From assembly GCF_902506265.1 (NCBI RefSeq), contig NZ_LR733556.1, positions 1,493,755 to 1,557,754 on the forward strand: DNA of 64,000 nt, read 5' to 3'. Source of the DNA: Flavobacterium sp. 9AF. GTDB lineage: Bacteria > Bacteroidota > Bacteroidia > Flavobacteriales > Flavobacteriaceae. Positions 15,407-23,563 of the stretch are shown here, piece after piece. The position numbers were made by a program, and so were the translations under genes. How positions within the stretch are numbered: position 1 is the stretch's first letter; the number at the start of each line of letters is the position of its first letter. The notes beneath the pieces are model-generated. The model ran no database searches and was not told the origin of the DNA. It saw only the letters and a list, made by a program, of their open reading frames with translations.

Positions 15407-17533
15407 TTATATTATAGGTATTTCAATGTTAAAAATGGCACCTCTATTAGGTGTGGAATCAATTTGTAAATTACCATTGAGTTGCTGGATTCGGTTTTTA
15501 ATATTGGTTAAACCAATGCCTTCTTTATTATTTTCCACAGCAAATCCTTTTCCATTATCTTCAAAAATAATATTAAATAGGTTTTCAATCAAATTGAGTT
15601 GTAATTCAATACTATTAGCTTGAGAATGCTTAATAGTATTTGTAATTAATTCTTGAATAATATGGTACACTTCATTAAGAATGGGTTCTTCAATTTTATT
15701 GATTTCATTTCTTGGGTGTGCCGAAAAATAAGATTGTAGATGACTGGCTTCTGCTAATTTGTTTTGGTATTCTTCTACAAATTCACAAAAATTATCTTGG
15801 TGAAAACGTTTGGGCAATAAGTTGTGAGAAATGCTTCTTATTTGATTATAAGTATCATTAATTTGGGCATTTATACGTTTAATTTCATTTTCTTTACCAT
15901 AAGTTGAATTGTTTAATTGGAGCTTAATGGCTGCTAAATTTCCTCCTACGGCATCGTGTAATTCTTGTGCTATGCGAATGCGTTCTTTATCCTGACCTTC
16001 AATTTCAGCTTTCACTAATTTTAATTCCTGATCTTTTAAAAGCGCTTTGTTTTTTTGTTCGCTAATCTCTTTTTGCTTTTTGTTAATTAAGATTTGCGCT
16101 TTTTGTTTTTGATAATATACAAATGAGAGTGCAATCACAGGAATAAGAAGTACTAGAAAACCTATAATAATGATGTTACGAACTTGTTTTTCTCTTAAAA
16201 TTTCAGATTCTTTCAACTGTTTGTCTTTCTGCAACAAAGTAATCTGGTTGGCTTTATTTTGGGTTACTTCTTGTAATTTTAAGACTTCATTTTCACTCTG
16301 TTTTTTCTCAATTGCTTTCTGTAAATTAAGGTTTTCAATGGCTCTTTCTTGGTTTTTCAATAAGAGCATTTTATTATTGTTTTTTAACGTCAAATCTTTG
16401 ATTTCGTTTTCTTTTTGTAAGGTTTTAAACTTAATGTCCAATTCGTTTATATCTTGATCATTTTGTCTTTTGGAAATCGAATCACTAATTTCTGCATAGC
16501 GAGTCATAAGTGCATAAGCATTTTTATAATTGCCTTGTGCTACGGCTATTTCTTTTAATTTAAGATAAATGCTTTTTTGTTGGTCTAAAAAATGATATTC
16601 TAAAGCGACATGTAACGCGTTTAAGTAATGGAGTTCCGCTTCTTGAAGTTTATTCTGAGAATATAAGATTTCACCAATATTTTGATTCACAATAACTTCG
16701 ATATTGTATAGTTTTCCTTTTTTAGAAATCGCTAAACATTCCTTATAATACTTTAATGCTTCTGGGATATTATCGATATAAACATAGTTTACACCAATAT
16801 TCAATGCACTTATGGCCTGACATTGCCAATTATTTTTTTCTTGGCATATACTTTTTACTTTTTTGGAGTAGTTGTTTGAGGTTTCATAATCTTTATTTTG
16901 AACATAAATAGAGCCCAAATTAATATAACTACCTATAACAATTTCTTCATCTTCTGTATATTTTAAGCATTGATTGAAGTATTTCTCAGCATTTTTATAA
17001 TCTGATAACTTATTATAGATATTAGCTAATCCATGAAGATTCGAATAATAAGGATATGCTTTTTTTTGATTTTCAACAATTTCAATTCCTTTTAAGTGGC
17101 ATTTTTTGCTGATTTCAAAAAGTCCTTGTTTGTTATTCGCTAATCCTAATAAGTTATAACCACCAGAGGCTAATACTCTTCTAATGGAATCGTTTTTAAT
17201 AGATTCGGAGCCTTTTAATGCTTTGTTCGCATAAAACTTCACCGAATCGAGTATCATTTTTTTATTGTAATAATGAGAGAGCAAGAGTTGTATTCTTACA
17301 TAAGATTCTTTGGTTTTTAATGTTTGAAGCAATTTTTGCGCTCCTTCTTTGGCTTCTTTTGCTTGATTGTTATTTAATAAGTCAAATAAGGGATTGATTT
17401 CTTGTTTTTCTAATTCCGCTAAGTTGTCATGACTAAGCGTAAATGATTTCTTTCCTATTTCTTGACCTGTAACAGGAATAAAAAAAAGAAGGAAACAATA
17501 AAAACAAAAAAATCTTAGTAATAATTGTATCAT
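15407..17533 (-). CDS. TPR-containing sensor histidine kinase (HisKA_3 type)
   Basis: Order of parts: signal peptide (1-23), a periplasmic TPR array (about 50-340, for example 'NAEKYFNQCLKYTEDEEI', 'EALKYYKECLAISKKGK'), a coiled coil, one membrane helix ('NIIIIGFLVLLIPVIALSF', about 450-470), a second coiled coil, then the dimerisation/phospho-acceptor region with H526 ('RIAQELHDAVGGNLAAIKL') and a HATPase with 'IIQELITNTIKHSQA' and 'DNGKGF'. This is the NarX/DegS-like class that phosphorylates NarL-type regulators, matching the gene directly downstream. The periplasmic TPRs probably sense a peptide or protein state; the signal is unknown. Confidence 0.92.
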   Translation of the reverse strand: MIQLLLRFFCFYCFLLFFIPVTGQEIGKKSFTLSHDNLAELEKQEINPLFDLLNNNQAKEAKEGAQKLLQTLKTKESYVRIQLLLSHYYNKKMILDSVKFYANKALKGSESIKNDSIRRVLASGGYNLLGLANNKQGLFEISKKCHLKGIEIVENQKKAYPYYSNLHGLANIYNKLSDYKNAEKYFNQCLKYTEDEEIVIGSYINLGSIYVQNKDYETSNNYSKKVKSICQEKNNWQCQAISALNIGVNYVYIDNIPEALKYYKECLAISKKGKLYNIEVIVNQNIGEILYSQNKLQEAELHYLNALHVALEYHFLDQQKSIYLKLKEIAVAQGNYKNAYALMTRYAEISDSISKRQNDQDINELDIKFKTLQKENEIKDLTLKNNNKMLLLKNQERAIENLNLQKAIEKKQSENEVLKLQEVTQNKANQITLLQKDKQLKESEILREKQVRNIIIIGFLVLLIPVIALSFVYYQKQKAQILINKKQKEISEQKNKALLKDQELKLVKAEIEGQDKERIRIAQELHDAVGGNLAAIKLQLNNSTYGKENEIKRINAQINDTYNQIRSISHNLLPKRFHQDNFCEFVEEYQNKLAEASHLQSYFSAHPRNEINKIEEPILNEVYHIIQELITNTIKHSQANSIELQLNLIENLFNIIFEDNGKGFAVENNKEGIGLTNIKNRIQQLNGNLQIDSTPNRGAIFNIEIPII

Positions 17534-17595
17534 TAAAGTGGTAGTAATTTGTACTTTGTGATAAATGAAAAGTAAATATAATATTTATTACCAAA

Positions 17596-18039
17596 TTAAT
17601 AGTTCATTTTTTTAATAACATAGGTAACAATACCCCAAATCATAAATTCGTTTTCTTCAATGACCTCAATCGGTTTGTAAGAATCATTTTCAGGGTAGAG
17701 AAATAATTTTTGATCGATTATTTTTATTCTTTTTACGGTAAATTCCCCATCGATAAAACAAATAGCAATTTTATTATTGCTAGGCTCTAAACTTCGGTCT
17801 ATTACTAAAATGTCTCCATCATCAATACCAGCACCTATCATAGAATTGCCACTGGCTTTAGCATAGAATGTAGCTTCTTTATTTTTTATTAAAAAAGCAT
17901 CTAAGCTAATTCGGGTGCCTTCAAAATCGGCAGCAGGAGAAGGAAAGCCTGCTTTTATACCTGCAGCAATATAGGGTAACTCGATGTTTGAATCGGTTTT
18001 TGGAATAAAAAAATGAAGTTTTTTATTATGTTCTAACAT
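17596..18039 (-). CDS. umuD: UmuD-like S24 autoprotease (Pol V subunit)
   Basis: The 147-aa protein has the LexA/UmuD layout: cleavage site A30-G31 in 'IKAGFPSPA', catalytic serine S66 in 'GNSMIGAGI', and catalytic lysine K103 in 'FTVKRIK'. There is no DNA-binding domain, so it is UmuD and not LexA. RecA-stimulated self-cleavage should give UmuD', which joins UmuC in error-prone translesion polymerase V. The gene follows umuC and overlaps its 3' end by 7 nt. The order umuC-umuD is the reverse of the E. coli umuDC operon, so UmuD is translated second here. Confidence 0.92.
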   Translation of the reverse strand: MLEHNKKLHFFIPKTDSNIELPYIAAGIKAGFPSPAADFEGTRISLDAFLIKNKEATFYAKASGNSMIGAGIDDGDILVIDRSLEPSNNKIAICFIDGEFTVKRIKIIDQKLFLYPENDSYKPIEVIEENEFMIWGIVTYVIKKMNY

Positions 18040-19295
18040 TTTACTGTAAGTATTTCTTTAATATCGGTAGTGTATTTTCTTGACAAATGATTTTGTTTCA
18101 TCTTCCAAGTTTTTTCTAAATCTTGATTCCCCAATTTTATTTTTCTTTCACCTGTTTTCACTAGAAAATCATCCATTACTTTCATTATGGCTTGATGTTT
18201 TGGATTTTCTTCTTCAAACAAATGAAATTGCTTTGTTTCTTCAGGAATAATTTGGGTTACAATAACGCCTGCTTTTTTATAAATAGTATTTTCTTCAAAT
18301 ATTTCGTTAAGCATTTTTATAGCTGTAGTACTAATGGTTATACCCGAATTGGTCGCAAAAGGTAAAGTATACATACGAGAAAAATTATAACGTGCATTTT
18401 CTTCAATATATTTATCTTTTCGGAGGTAAATTATAACATTATAACAACACGATTTTTGTTTGCGTAATTTTTCTGCACAAACCATAGAAAATGTAGAAAC
18501 TCGCTCTTTTAGTTCGTTGTAATCGGTAATGTTTTTTTCAAAACTTCGAGTAATCGCGATGCTTTTTTTATTTTTTGGTTCTTCAATGTCAATAACCGAT
18601 TTTCCTTCTAATTCATATTTTAAACGAAGTCCAGTAACACCCATTTCTTTTTTAATGAAAGCTTCATGGTAGGGTTGAATAAAATCATACGCTGTCAAAA
18701 TATTTTTGGCTTTCATTTTTTTACTTAAACGAAAACCAATGCCCCAAATATCTTCAATTTTTGTCCACTTTAAAGCTTTGATTCTTTTTTCATCGGTATC
18801 AATTACATATACTCCATTAGTATGTTCTGGAAATTTTCTAGCAATTTTATTAGCTACTTTCGAAAGTGCTTTACTGGGTGCAAAACCAATACTTGTAGGA
18901 ATACTGGTCCATTTCTTAATTCTATTCCTAATTTGGAAACCATACTCTTGGTAGTTAGCAATCTGCATGCCATCAAAATTCATAAAAGCTTCATCAATAC
19001 TGTACACTTCTACACAAGGAGTAAATTCTTCTAATATTTTCATTACGCGATGGCTTAAATCACCATATAAAGAATAATTGGAAGAAAATACTTGTACTTG
19101 ATGTTCTTTTAATAATGCTCTTACTTTAAATTCAGGAACACCCATAGGAATACCTAATTTTTTAGCTTCATCACTACGCGAAATGATACAACCGTCATTA
19201 TTAGATAAGATGGCAATAGGTTTTCCGTTAAACTGTGGTTGAAAAACACGTTCGCAAGAAGCATAAAAATTGTTACAATCAATTAAAGCATACAT
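18033..19295 (-). CDS. umuC: Y-family translesion DNA polymerase UmuC
   Basis: The 420-aa product carries the Y-family palm motifs 'ALIDCNNFYASCERVF' (metal-binding D6) and 'VYSIDEAFM' (D101, E102), the thumb helix-hairpin-helix region 'KIEDIWGIGFRLSKKMKAKN', and the little-finger domain with UmuC-type C-terminus. It copies past damaged bases when associated with UmuD' and RecA. It is the first gene of the umuC-umuD pair. A 13-bp palindrome lies 22 nt upstream of the ATG and may be the damage-response operator. Confidence 0.95.
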   Translation of the reverse strand: MYALIDCNNFYASCERVFQPQFNGKPIAILSNNDGCIISRSDEAKKLGIPMGVPEFKVRALLKEHQVQVFSSNYSLYGDLSHRVMKILEEFTPCVEVYSIDEAFMNFDGMQIANYQEYGFQIRNRIKKWTSIPTSIGFAPSKALSKVANKIARKFPEHTNGVYVIDTDEKRIKALKWTKIEDIWGIGFRLSKKMKAKNILTAYDFIQPYHEAFIKKEMGVTGLRLKYELEGKSVIDIEEPKNKKSIAITRSFEKNITDYNELKERVSTFSMVCAEKLRKQKSCCYNVIIYLRKDKYIEENARYNFSRMYTLPFATNSGITISTTAIKMLNEIFEENTIYKKAGVIVTQIIPEETKQFHLFEEENPKHQAIMKVMDDFLVKTGERKIKLGNQDLEKTWKMKQNHLSRKYTTDIKEILTVKC

Positions 19296-19317
19296 ACAGT
19301 AAATTTACCTTATAATT

Positions 19318-19330
19318 TTTATACTATAAA
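19318..19330. promoter_or_regulatory. Palindrome upstream of umuC
   Basis: TTTATACTATAAA is a perfect inverted repeat with one central base, ending 22 nt before the umuC start codon and so overlapping the expected promoter. An SOS-type or other repressor operator is possible; it does not look like E. coli or Gram-positive LexA boxes. Its AT-rich composition means it could also be chance. Confidence 0.35.
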
Positions 19331-19361
19331 GGAATCAAAAGTTAATGTTGATAAATTAGTT

Positions 19362-20306
19362 TTAAAAGCTATAAACTAATCCAACACCTAAAATTTGTTT
19401 TAATTGCATTTTTGGACCTACAATAACTTGTTCGCCATCGATTTCTTCTTTTGCTTTGATGTCGTCGTCATAAATAATATGGGTACCAATATTGGCTCTT
19501 ACATATTCATTAATGGTCATATTAAGTTGTAGTTGCCAATCCACATCAATATTTCCAAAATTGTTAAGGTAATCCGTATATAAACTAATGCGGTGTTCTA
19601 AATTGATATTTTTATAAATTTCTTTTTCCCATTGATTGGTAATTAAGATACCTATTTCAGTACGTGATCTTTTTCCATTTTCAAGTATTTCTCCTGTAAC
19701 TTCGTCAATAATTGCTTTATCCACACCAAAAGCACCTTGATTTGCTAACCGTTCGTCTAAAACTAAAGTTGTTTTTTGTGTTAATGGCGAAAGGTATAAA
19801 TTTAAATTCAGGTCTTTTCTAGAATACTCGGCACCTATCCCAAGGAAAATATAGGCAGGAGCAAAAGGTTTTGATATCGCTAATTCGGTATTTGGATAAG
19901 CATAACCATTTGCAAATTGGGTATTAAAATTAAATTTACCACCATAAAACCAATTAGAAATTGTGTCTTTTCTAAAACCAATTGTGGAATTAATTTGCAA
20001 TTGATCATCTGTTTTTCGCACTTCTTGACCTTCTTGTTTGTTTATCCCATATCGGAAAATTAATTCGTTTTTCCAGTTTAATGTCTTTTTAGAATACTCT
20101 CGTACAAAGTTTCCCTTCAATAAACCTGAAATGGAATTATTTCCACCCGCATTCCAGTTTACAAACGTAATTTGGGAAATATCTAAACCCACTTTATTGG
20201 TTTTGTTCCAATACGAAATCGTATCTGGTATTTCTGTTCTAATAATTTGAGCAAAATTGGTTTGAATAATAAAAAATAAAAACCCTAGTAGGAAGGCTTT
20301 TTTCAT
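19362..20306 (-). CDS. DUF3078 domain-containing outer-membrane-type protein
   Basis: A signal peptide ('AFLLGFLFFIIQTNFAQ') precedes a beta-rich sequence with 'QITFVNWNAGGNNSISGLL' and 'TDDQLQINSTIGF', hallmarks of DUF3078 proteins of Bacteroidota. The alternating strand pattern through to the C-terminal 'GVGLVYSF' with terminal phenylalanine suggests a small outer-membrane beta-barrel. Its ATG lies 2 nt after the dxs stop codon, so the two are translationally coupled, although no known biochemical link between DXS and DUF3078 explains this. Molecular role unknown. Confidence 0.83.
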   Translation of the reverse strand: MKKAFLLGFLFFIIQTNFAQIIRTEIPDTISYWNKTNKVGLDISQITFVNWNAGGNNSISGLLKGNFVREYSKKTLNWKNELIFRYGINKQEGQEVRKTDDQLQINSTIGFRKDTISNWFYGGKFNFNTQFANGYAYPNTELAISKPFAPAYIFLGIGAEYSRKDLNLNLYLSPLTQKTTLVLDERLANQGAFGVDKAIIDEVTGEILENGKRSRTEIGILITNQWEKEIYKNINLEHRISLYTDYLNNFGNIDVDWQLQLNMTINEYVRANIGTHIIYDDDIKAKEEIDGEQVIVGPKMQLKQILGVGLVYSF

Positions 20307-20308
20307 AA

Positions 20309-22081
20309 TTAAAGTAATAAATTGATTTGGTTAATAATATAAGTAACGTCTAATTTACTAATATGTTGTAATTCTGGAATACTCCCCTGTTCTATAAAAG
20401 CATCAGGAATGCCAAGATTTACAACTGTTATAGCATGTTTCTTTTCTAAAATATGTTGATTTACAAGAGAACCGAAACCACCAATGATAGTTCCGTCTTC
20501 TATTGTTATTATTTTTTCATATTCTTTACAAATGGCATTTAAAGTAGCATAATCTAATGGTTTTATAAATGGAAAATGAAAATGCCCCACAGTTTCTGGT
20601 TGTTTGCATAATGAAATAGCTTTTGTCACATTAGTTCCAATAGTTCCAATAGAGAGAAAGGCAATTTTTGAGCCCTCTTTTAATACTTTGGCTTTACCAA
20701 TTTCAATTTTTTCAAAAGGTTGTTGCCAATCGATAATTTCTCCACGTCCTCTGGGGTAACGAATACTGATGGGATGCTCTAATCCTAATTGTGCAGTGTA
20801 CATCAAATTGCGCAATTCTATTTCATTTAAAGGTGCAGCAATGATTAAATTGGGAACGCAACTCAAATATGCAATATCAAATACACCATGATGCGTTGCG
20901 CCATCTTCACCTACCAAACCCGCCCGATCTAAGCAAAAAATAACTGGAAGGTTTTGTAGAGCAACATCATGAATTACTTGATCATAAGCACGCTGTAAAA
21001 AAGTTGAATAGATATTGCAAAACACAATCATACCTTGCGTAGCCATTCCAGCAGATAAGGTAACGGCATGTTGCTCTGCGATACCCACATCAAACGCTCT
21101 TTCAGGAATGGCTTCCATCATATATTTCATAGAAGAGCCTGAAGGCATAGCAGGTGTTATACCAATTATCCTTGAATTTTCTTTAGCTAATGTTACCAAA
21201 GTATGTCCGAATACATCTTGAAATTTGGGAGGTAATCCTTCTTCATTTTTAGGATGAATTTTACCTGTTTTAGCTTCAAACTTACCAGGAGCGTGATATT
21301 TTACTTGGTCTTCTTCTGCTAACTGTAATCCTTTTCCTTTCGTAGTAATAATGTGTAAAAATTTAGGGCCTTTTACTTTTTGTAGTCGCCTTAATTCTGA
21401 AAGCAATTTGGGTAAATCATGTCCGTCTATAGGACCAGAATAGTCAAAATTCAATGACTTTATAATGTTGTTTTGTTTTGGATTTCTTCCTTCTTTTACC
21501 GATGTTAAATAGTTTTTTAAAGCACCCACACTTGGATCAATCCCTATAGCATTGTCATTTAAAATAACTAATAAATTCGCATCAGTTACACCAGCATGAT
21601 TTAAGCCCTCAAAAGCCATTCCGCTAGCAATGGATGCATCACCTATCACGGCGATATGTTGTTTCTCGGTTTCGTTTTTTAATAAGGAAGCCATAGCCAT
21701 TCCTAAAGCAGCAGAAATAGATGTAGAGGAATGTCCCACACCAAAAGTATCATAAATACTTTCACTTCTTTTTGGAAAACCAGAAATTCCATTTAAATCT
21801 CTATTCGTATGAAAAAGTGTCCTTCTTTCGGTTAAGATTTTATGACCGTAGGCTTGGTGACCAACGTCCCAAACTAATAAATCTTCAGGTGTATTGAAAA
21901 CATAATGCAAAGCAATGGTTAATTCAATAACGCCCAAACTAGCACCTAAATGACCTTCTTTCCGAGAAATAATATCAATAATAAATTCGCGCAACTCTTT
22001 GGCGAGCTGCGGTAATTGATTTTCAGAAAGCTTTCTTAAATCGGATGGGTTATTTATAGCGCTAAGAAGATTATTTTCCAT
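20309..22081 (-). CDS. dxs: 1-deoxy-D-xylulose-5-phosphate synthase
   Basis: This 590-aa thiamine-diphosphate transketolase-like enzyme condenses pyruvate and glyceraldehyde 3-phosphate to DXP, the first step of the MEP isoprenoid pathway. Visible features are 'HLGASLGVIELTIALHYVF', the 'DVGHQAYGHKILT' substrate region, the ThDP/Mg site 'GDASIASGMAFEGLNHAG...NDN', and the pyrimidine/transketolase domain 'FDVGIAEQHAVTLSAGMA' with 'DRAGLVGEDGATHHGVFD'. Length is slightly below the 620 aa of E. coli. I use the ATG at 22081; the frame extends 9 nt further to a TTG at 22090 without adding conserved sequence. The DUF3078 gene follows after 2 nt. Confidence 0.97.
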   Translation of the reverse strand: MENNLLSAINNPSDLRKLSENQLPQLAKELREFIIDIISRKEGHLGASLGVIELTIALHYVFNTPEDLLVWDVGHQAYGHKILTERRTLFHTNRDLNGISGFPKRSESIYDTFGVGHSSTSISAALGMAMASLLKNETEKQHIAVIGDASIASGMAFEGLNHAGVTDANLLVILNDNAIGIDPSVGALKNYLTSVKEGRNPKQNNIIKSLNFDYSGPIDGHDLPKLLSELRRLQKVKGPKFLHIITTKGKGLQLAEEDQVKYHAPGKFEAKTGKIHPKNEEGLPPKFQDVFGHTLVTLAKENSRIIGITPAMPSGSSMKYMMEAIPERAFDVGIAEQHAVTLSAGMATQGMIVFCNIYSTFLQRAYDQVIHDVALQNLPVIFCLDRAGLVGEDGATHHGVFDIAYLSCVPNLIIAAPLNEIELRNLMYTAQLGLEHPISIRYPRGRGEIIDWQQPFEKIEIGKAKVLKEGSKIAFLSIGTIGTNVTKAISLCKQPETVGHFHFPFIKPLDYATLNAICKEYEKIITIEDGTIIGGFGSLVNQHILEKKHAITVVNLGIPDAFIEQGSIPELQHISKLDVTYIINQINLLL

Positions 22082-22117
22082 TAACAACAAAATGCAAATT
22101 TAAGCTTTTGTTTTAAC

Positions 22118-22996
22118 TTATTGTAGTTTTATTCTAAAGGGATAATACATTTTAACATTAACTTTTTTATTGTTAATTTCTCCAGGATTCCATTTTGGAG
22201 AACGTTTTAAAACGCTGACAATTTCATTATTTAAATCGTTGTTTTTTCCTCTATGAATAGTAATGTCTTTTATAAAACCTAAGGAATCAACTATGAAGGA
22301 ACTTAAAACAACTTCGCTATTGTTTAAACTATCAGGCAATGTAACATTATTTTGAATAAAGTGTGAAAAATCGGTGTTATTATCTTGGAAAATGGGCTTT
22401 TTAGTCACTTCATGTAAGTCATAATAAGATCTGCTTTGTTCAAGTAGCGTTTCATACTCAGGTAAAGCAGGTTTTCCCATAATAATATCACCAGTCACTG
22501 TTGGCGGTTCAATTGCATCTGGTTCATTTAAAAGATTATCCTTATTAGAAAAACTGCATTTCTTTTGTTTGATAGTATCGTTGTTTTGTTTACCGTTTTT
22601 TTGTGTAGTATCATCTTTTGAATACATAGTATCTTCTACAACAACTACTTCTCCTAAAGTTTGATAATTGTTATTGTAATTTTTACAACTAAATAAAGTA
22701 GTTCCCATGACTACAAATAAAGCTAATAAAAAAATCTTTCGAAAAGATGTTTGGTTATATAAAACTGTTTCTGGAATTTCAATTTTTAGATTTTCTAATT
22801 GATCTGTTCTAAAACGACCGCAGATCTTTTCTGTTCTATTATTTTCAAATACAGTAGTAATTTCTTCAGTATTACTTTTAGTAAAATCAAATACAATTTT
22901 TGAACAGGATTGACAAAATTTACCTTTTTCATCTGGAAGCATTTTTTCCCAATTTTCATGACAAGGTTTTGGAATAGAAATGTTTAATTTTTGCAT
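22118..22996 (-). CDS. Membrane protein with Cys motif and TonB-C-like domain
   Basis: The N-terminus 'ISIPKPCHENWEKMLPDEKG' plus 'FCQSCSKIVFDFT' gives a CxxC-containing cytoplasmic module known from several Bacteroidota membrane proteins. One membrane helix follows (about 87-105, 'IFLLALFVVMGTTLFSC'), then a charged linker. The C-terminal 80 residues ('NNVTLPDSLNNSEVVLSSFIVDSLGFIKDI', ending 'YYPFRIKLQ') match the TonB C-terminal fold used by energy transducers. A TonB-like role at an outer-membrane receptor is plausible but the proline-rich spacer is short. The gene lies 36 nt upstream of dxs on the same strand and is divergent from tadA. Confidence 0.7.
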   Translation of the reverse strand: MQKLNISIPKPCHENWEKMLPDEKGKFCQSCSKIVFDFTKSNTEEITTVFENNRTEKICGRFRTDQLENLKIEIPETVLYNQTSFRKIFLLALFVVMGTTLFSCKNYNNNYQTLGEVVVVEDTMYSKDDTTQKNGKQNNDTIKQKKCSFSNKDNLLNEPDAIEPPTVTGDIIMGKPALPEYETLLEQSRSYYDLHEVTKKPIFQDNNTDFSHFIQNNVTLPDSLNNSEVVLSSFIVDSLGFIKDITIHRGKNNDLNNEIVSVLKRSPKWNPGEINNKKVNVKMYYPFRIKLQ

Positions 22997-23044
22997 ACTA
23001 AAAGCTTTTTGAAAATGACATCAAGAATTGTTCCAAAGAAATTG

Positions 23045-23052
23045 TAATTTTG
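23045..23052 (+). promoter_or_regulatory. Predicted -7 element of tadA
   Basis: TAATTTTG is a perfect TAnnTTTG match ending 4 nt before the tadA ATG, which would give a nearly leaderless mRNA. No good -33 TTTG lies at the expected spacing, and AT-rich DNA yields chance matches. Confidence 0.35.
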
Positions 23053-23056
23053 ACAA

Positions 23057-23497
23057 ATGGAAAATATTTTTACCGACGAATATTTTATGAAAAAAGCGCT
23101 ATTAGAAGCAGAAATTGCTTTTGAAAAGGGCGAAATACCTGTAGGTGCCGTAATTGTAGTCGATAATAAAATCATTGCAAGAACACATAATTTAACAGAA
23201 TTACTTCATGATGTTACAGCTCATGCCGAAATGCAAGCTATTACAAGTGCGGCTAATTATTTAGGAGCAAAATATTTAAAAGATTGTACGTTATATGTAA
23301 CCTTAGAGCCTTGTCAAATGTGTGCTGGAGCATTATACTGGAGTCAAATTTCTAAAATAGTGTATGGTGCTTCTGATGAAAATAGAGGTTTTGTAAAAAT
23401 GAGAACGCAATTACATCCAAAAACCAAAATAATATCAGGTGTATTGGAAAAAGAATGCTCCTTACTTATGCGTGCTTTTTTTCGTTTAAAAAGATAG
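23057..23497 (+). CDS. tadA: tRNA adenosine(34) deaminase
   Basis: The protein is a 146-aa zinc-dependent cytidine/adenosine deaminase with the active-site 'HAE' (H56, E58 as proton shuttle) and 'PCQMC' (zinc ligands C86 and C89), plus N45 in 'RTHN'. Length and the 'GALYWSQISKIVYGASDENRG' segment fit TadA, which makes inosine at the wobble position of tRNA-Arg(ACG). It is divergent from the TonB-C-like protein gene across 60 nt and is apparently monocistronic. A guanine or cytosine deaminase is less likely given the motif context. Confidence 0.93.
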   Translation: MENIFTDEYFMKKALLEAEIAFEKGEIPVGAVIVVDNKIIARTHNLTELLHDVTAHAEMQAITSAANYLGAKYLKDCTLYVTLEPCQMCAGALYWSQISKIVYGASDENRGFVKMRTQLHPKTKIISGVLEKECSLLMRAFFRLKR

Positions 23498-23563
23498 TTT
23501 TTTGTCGGATTTTTTTTATCTTTAAAACAAAAATTCTTTTACTTTTCCAAAACACTTATTTCT

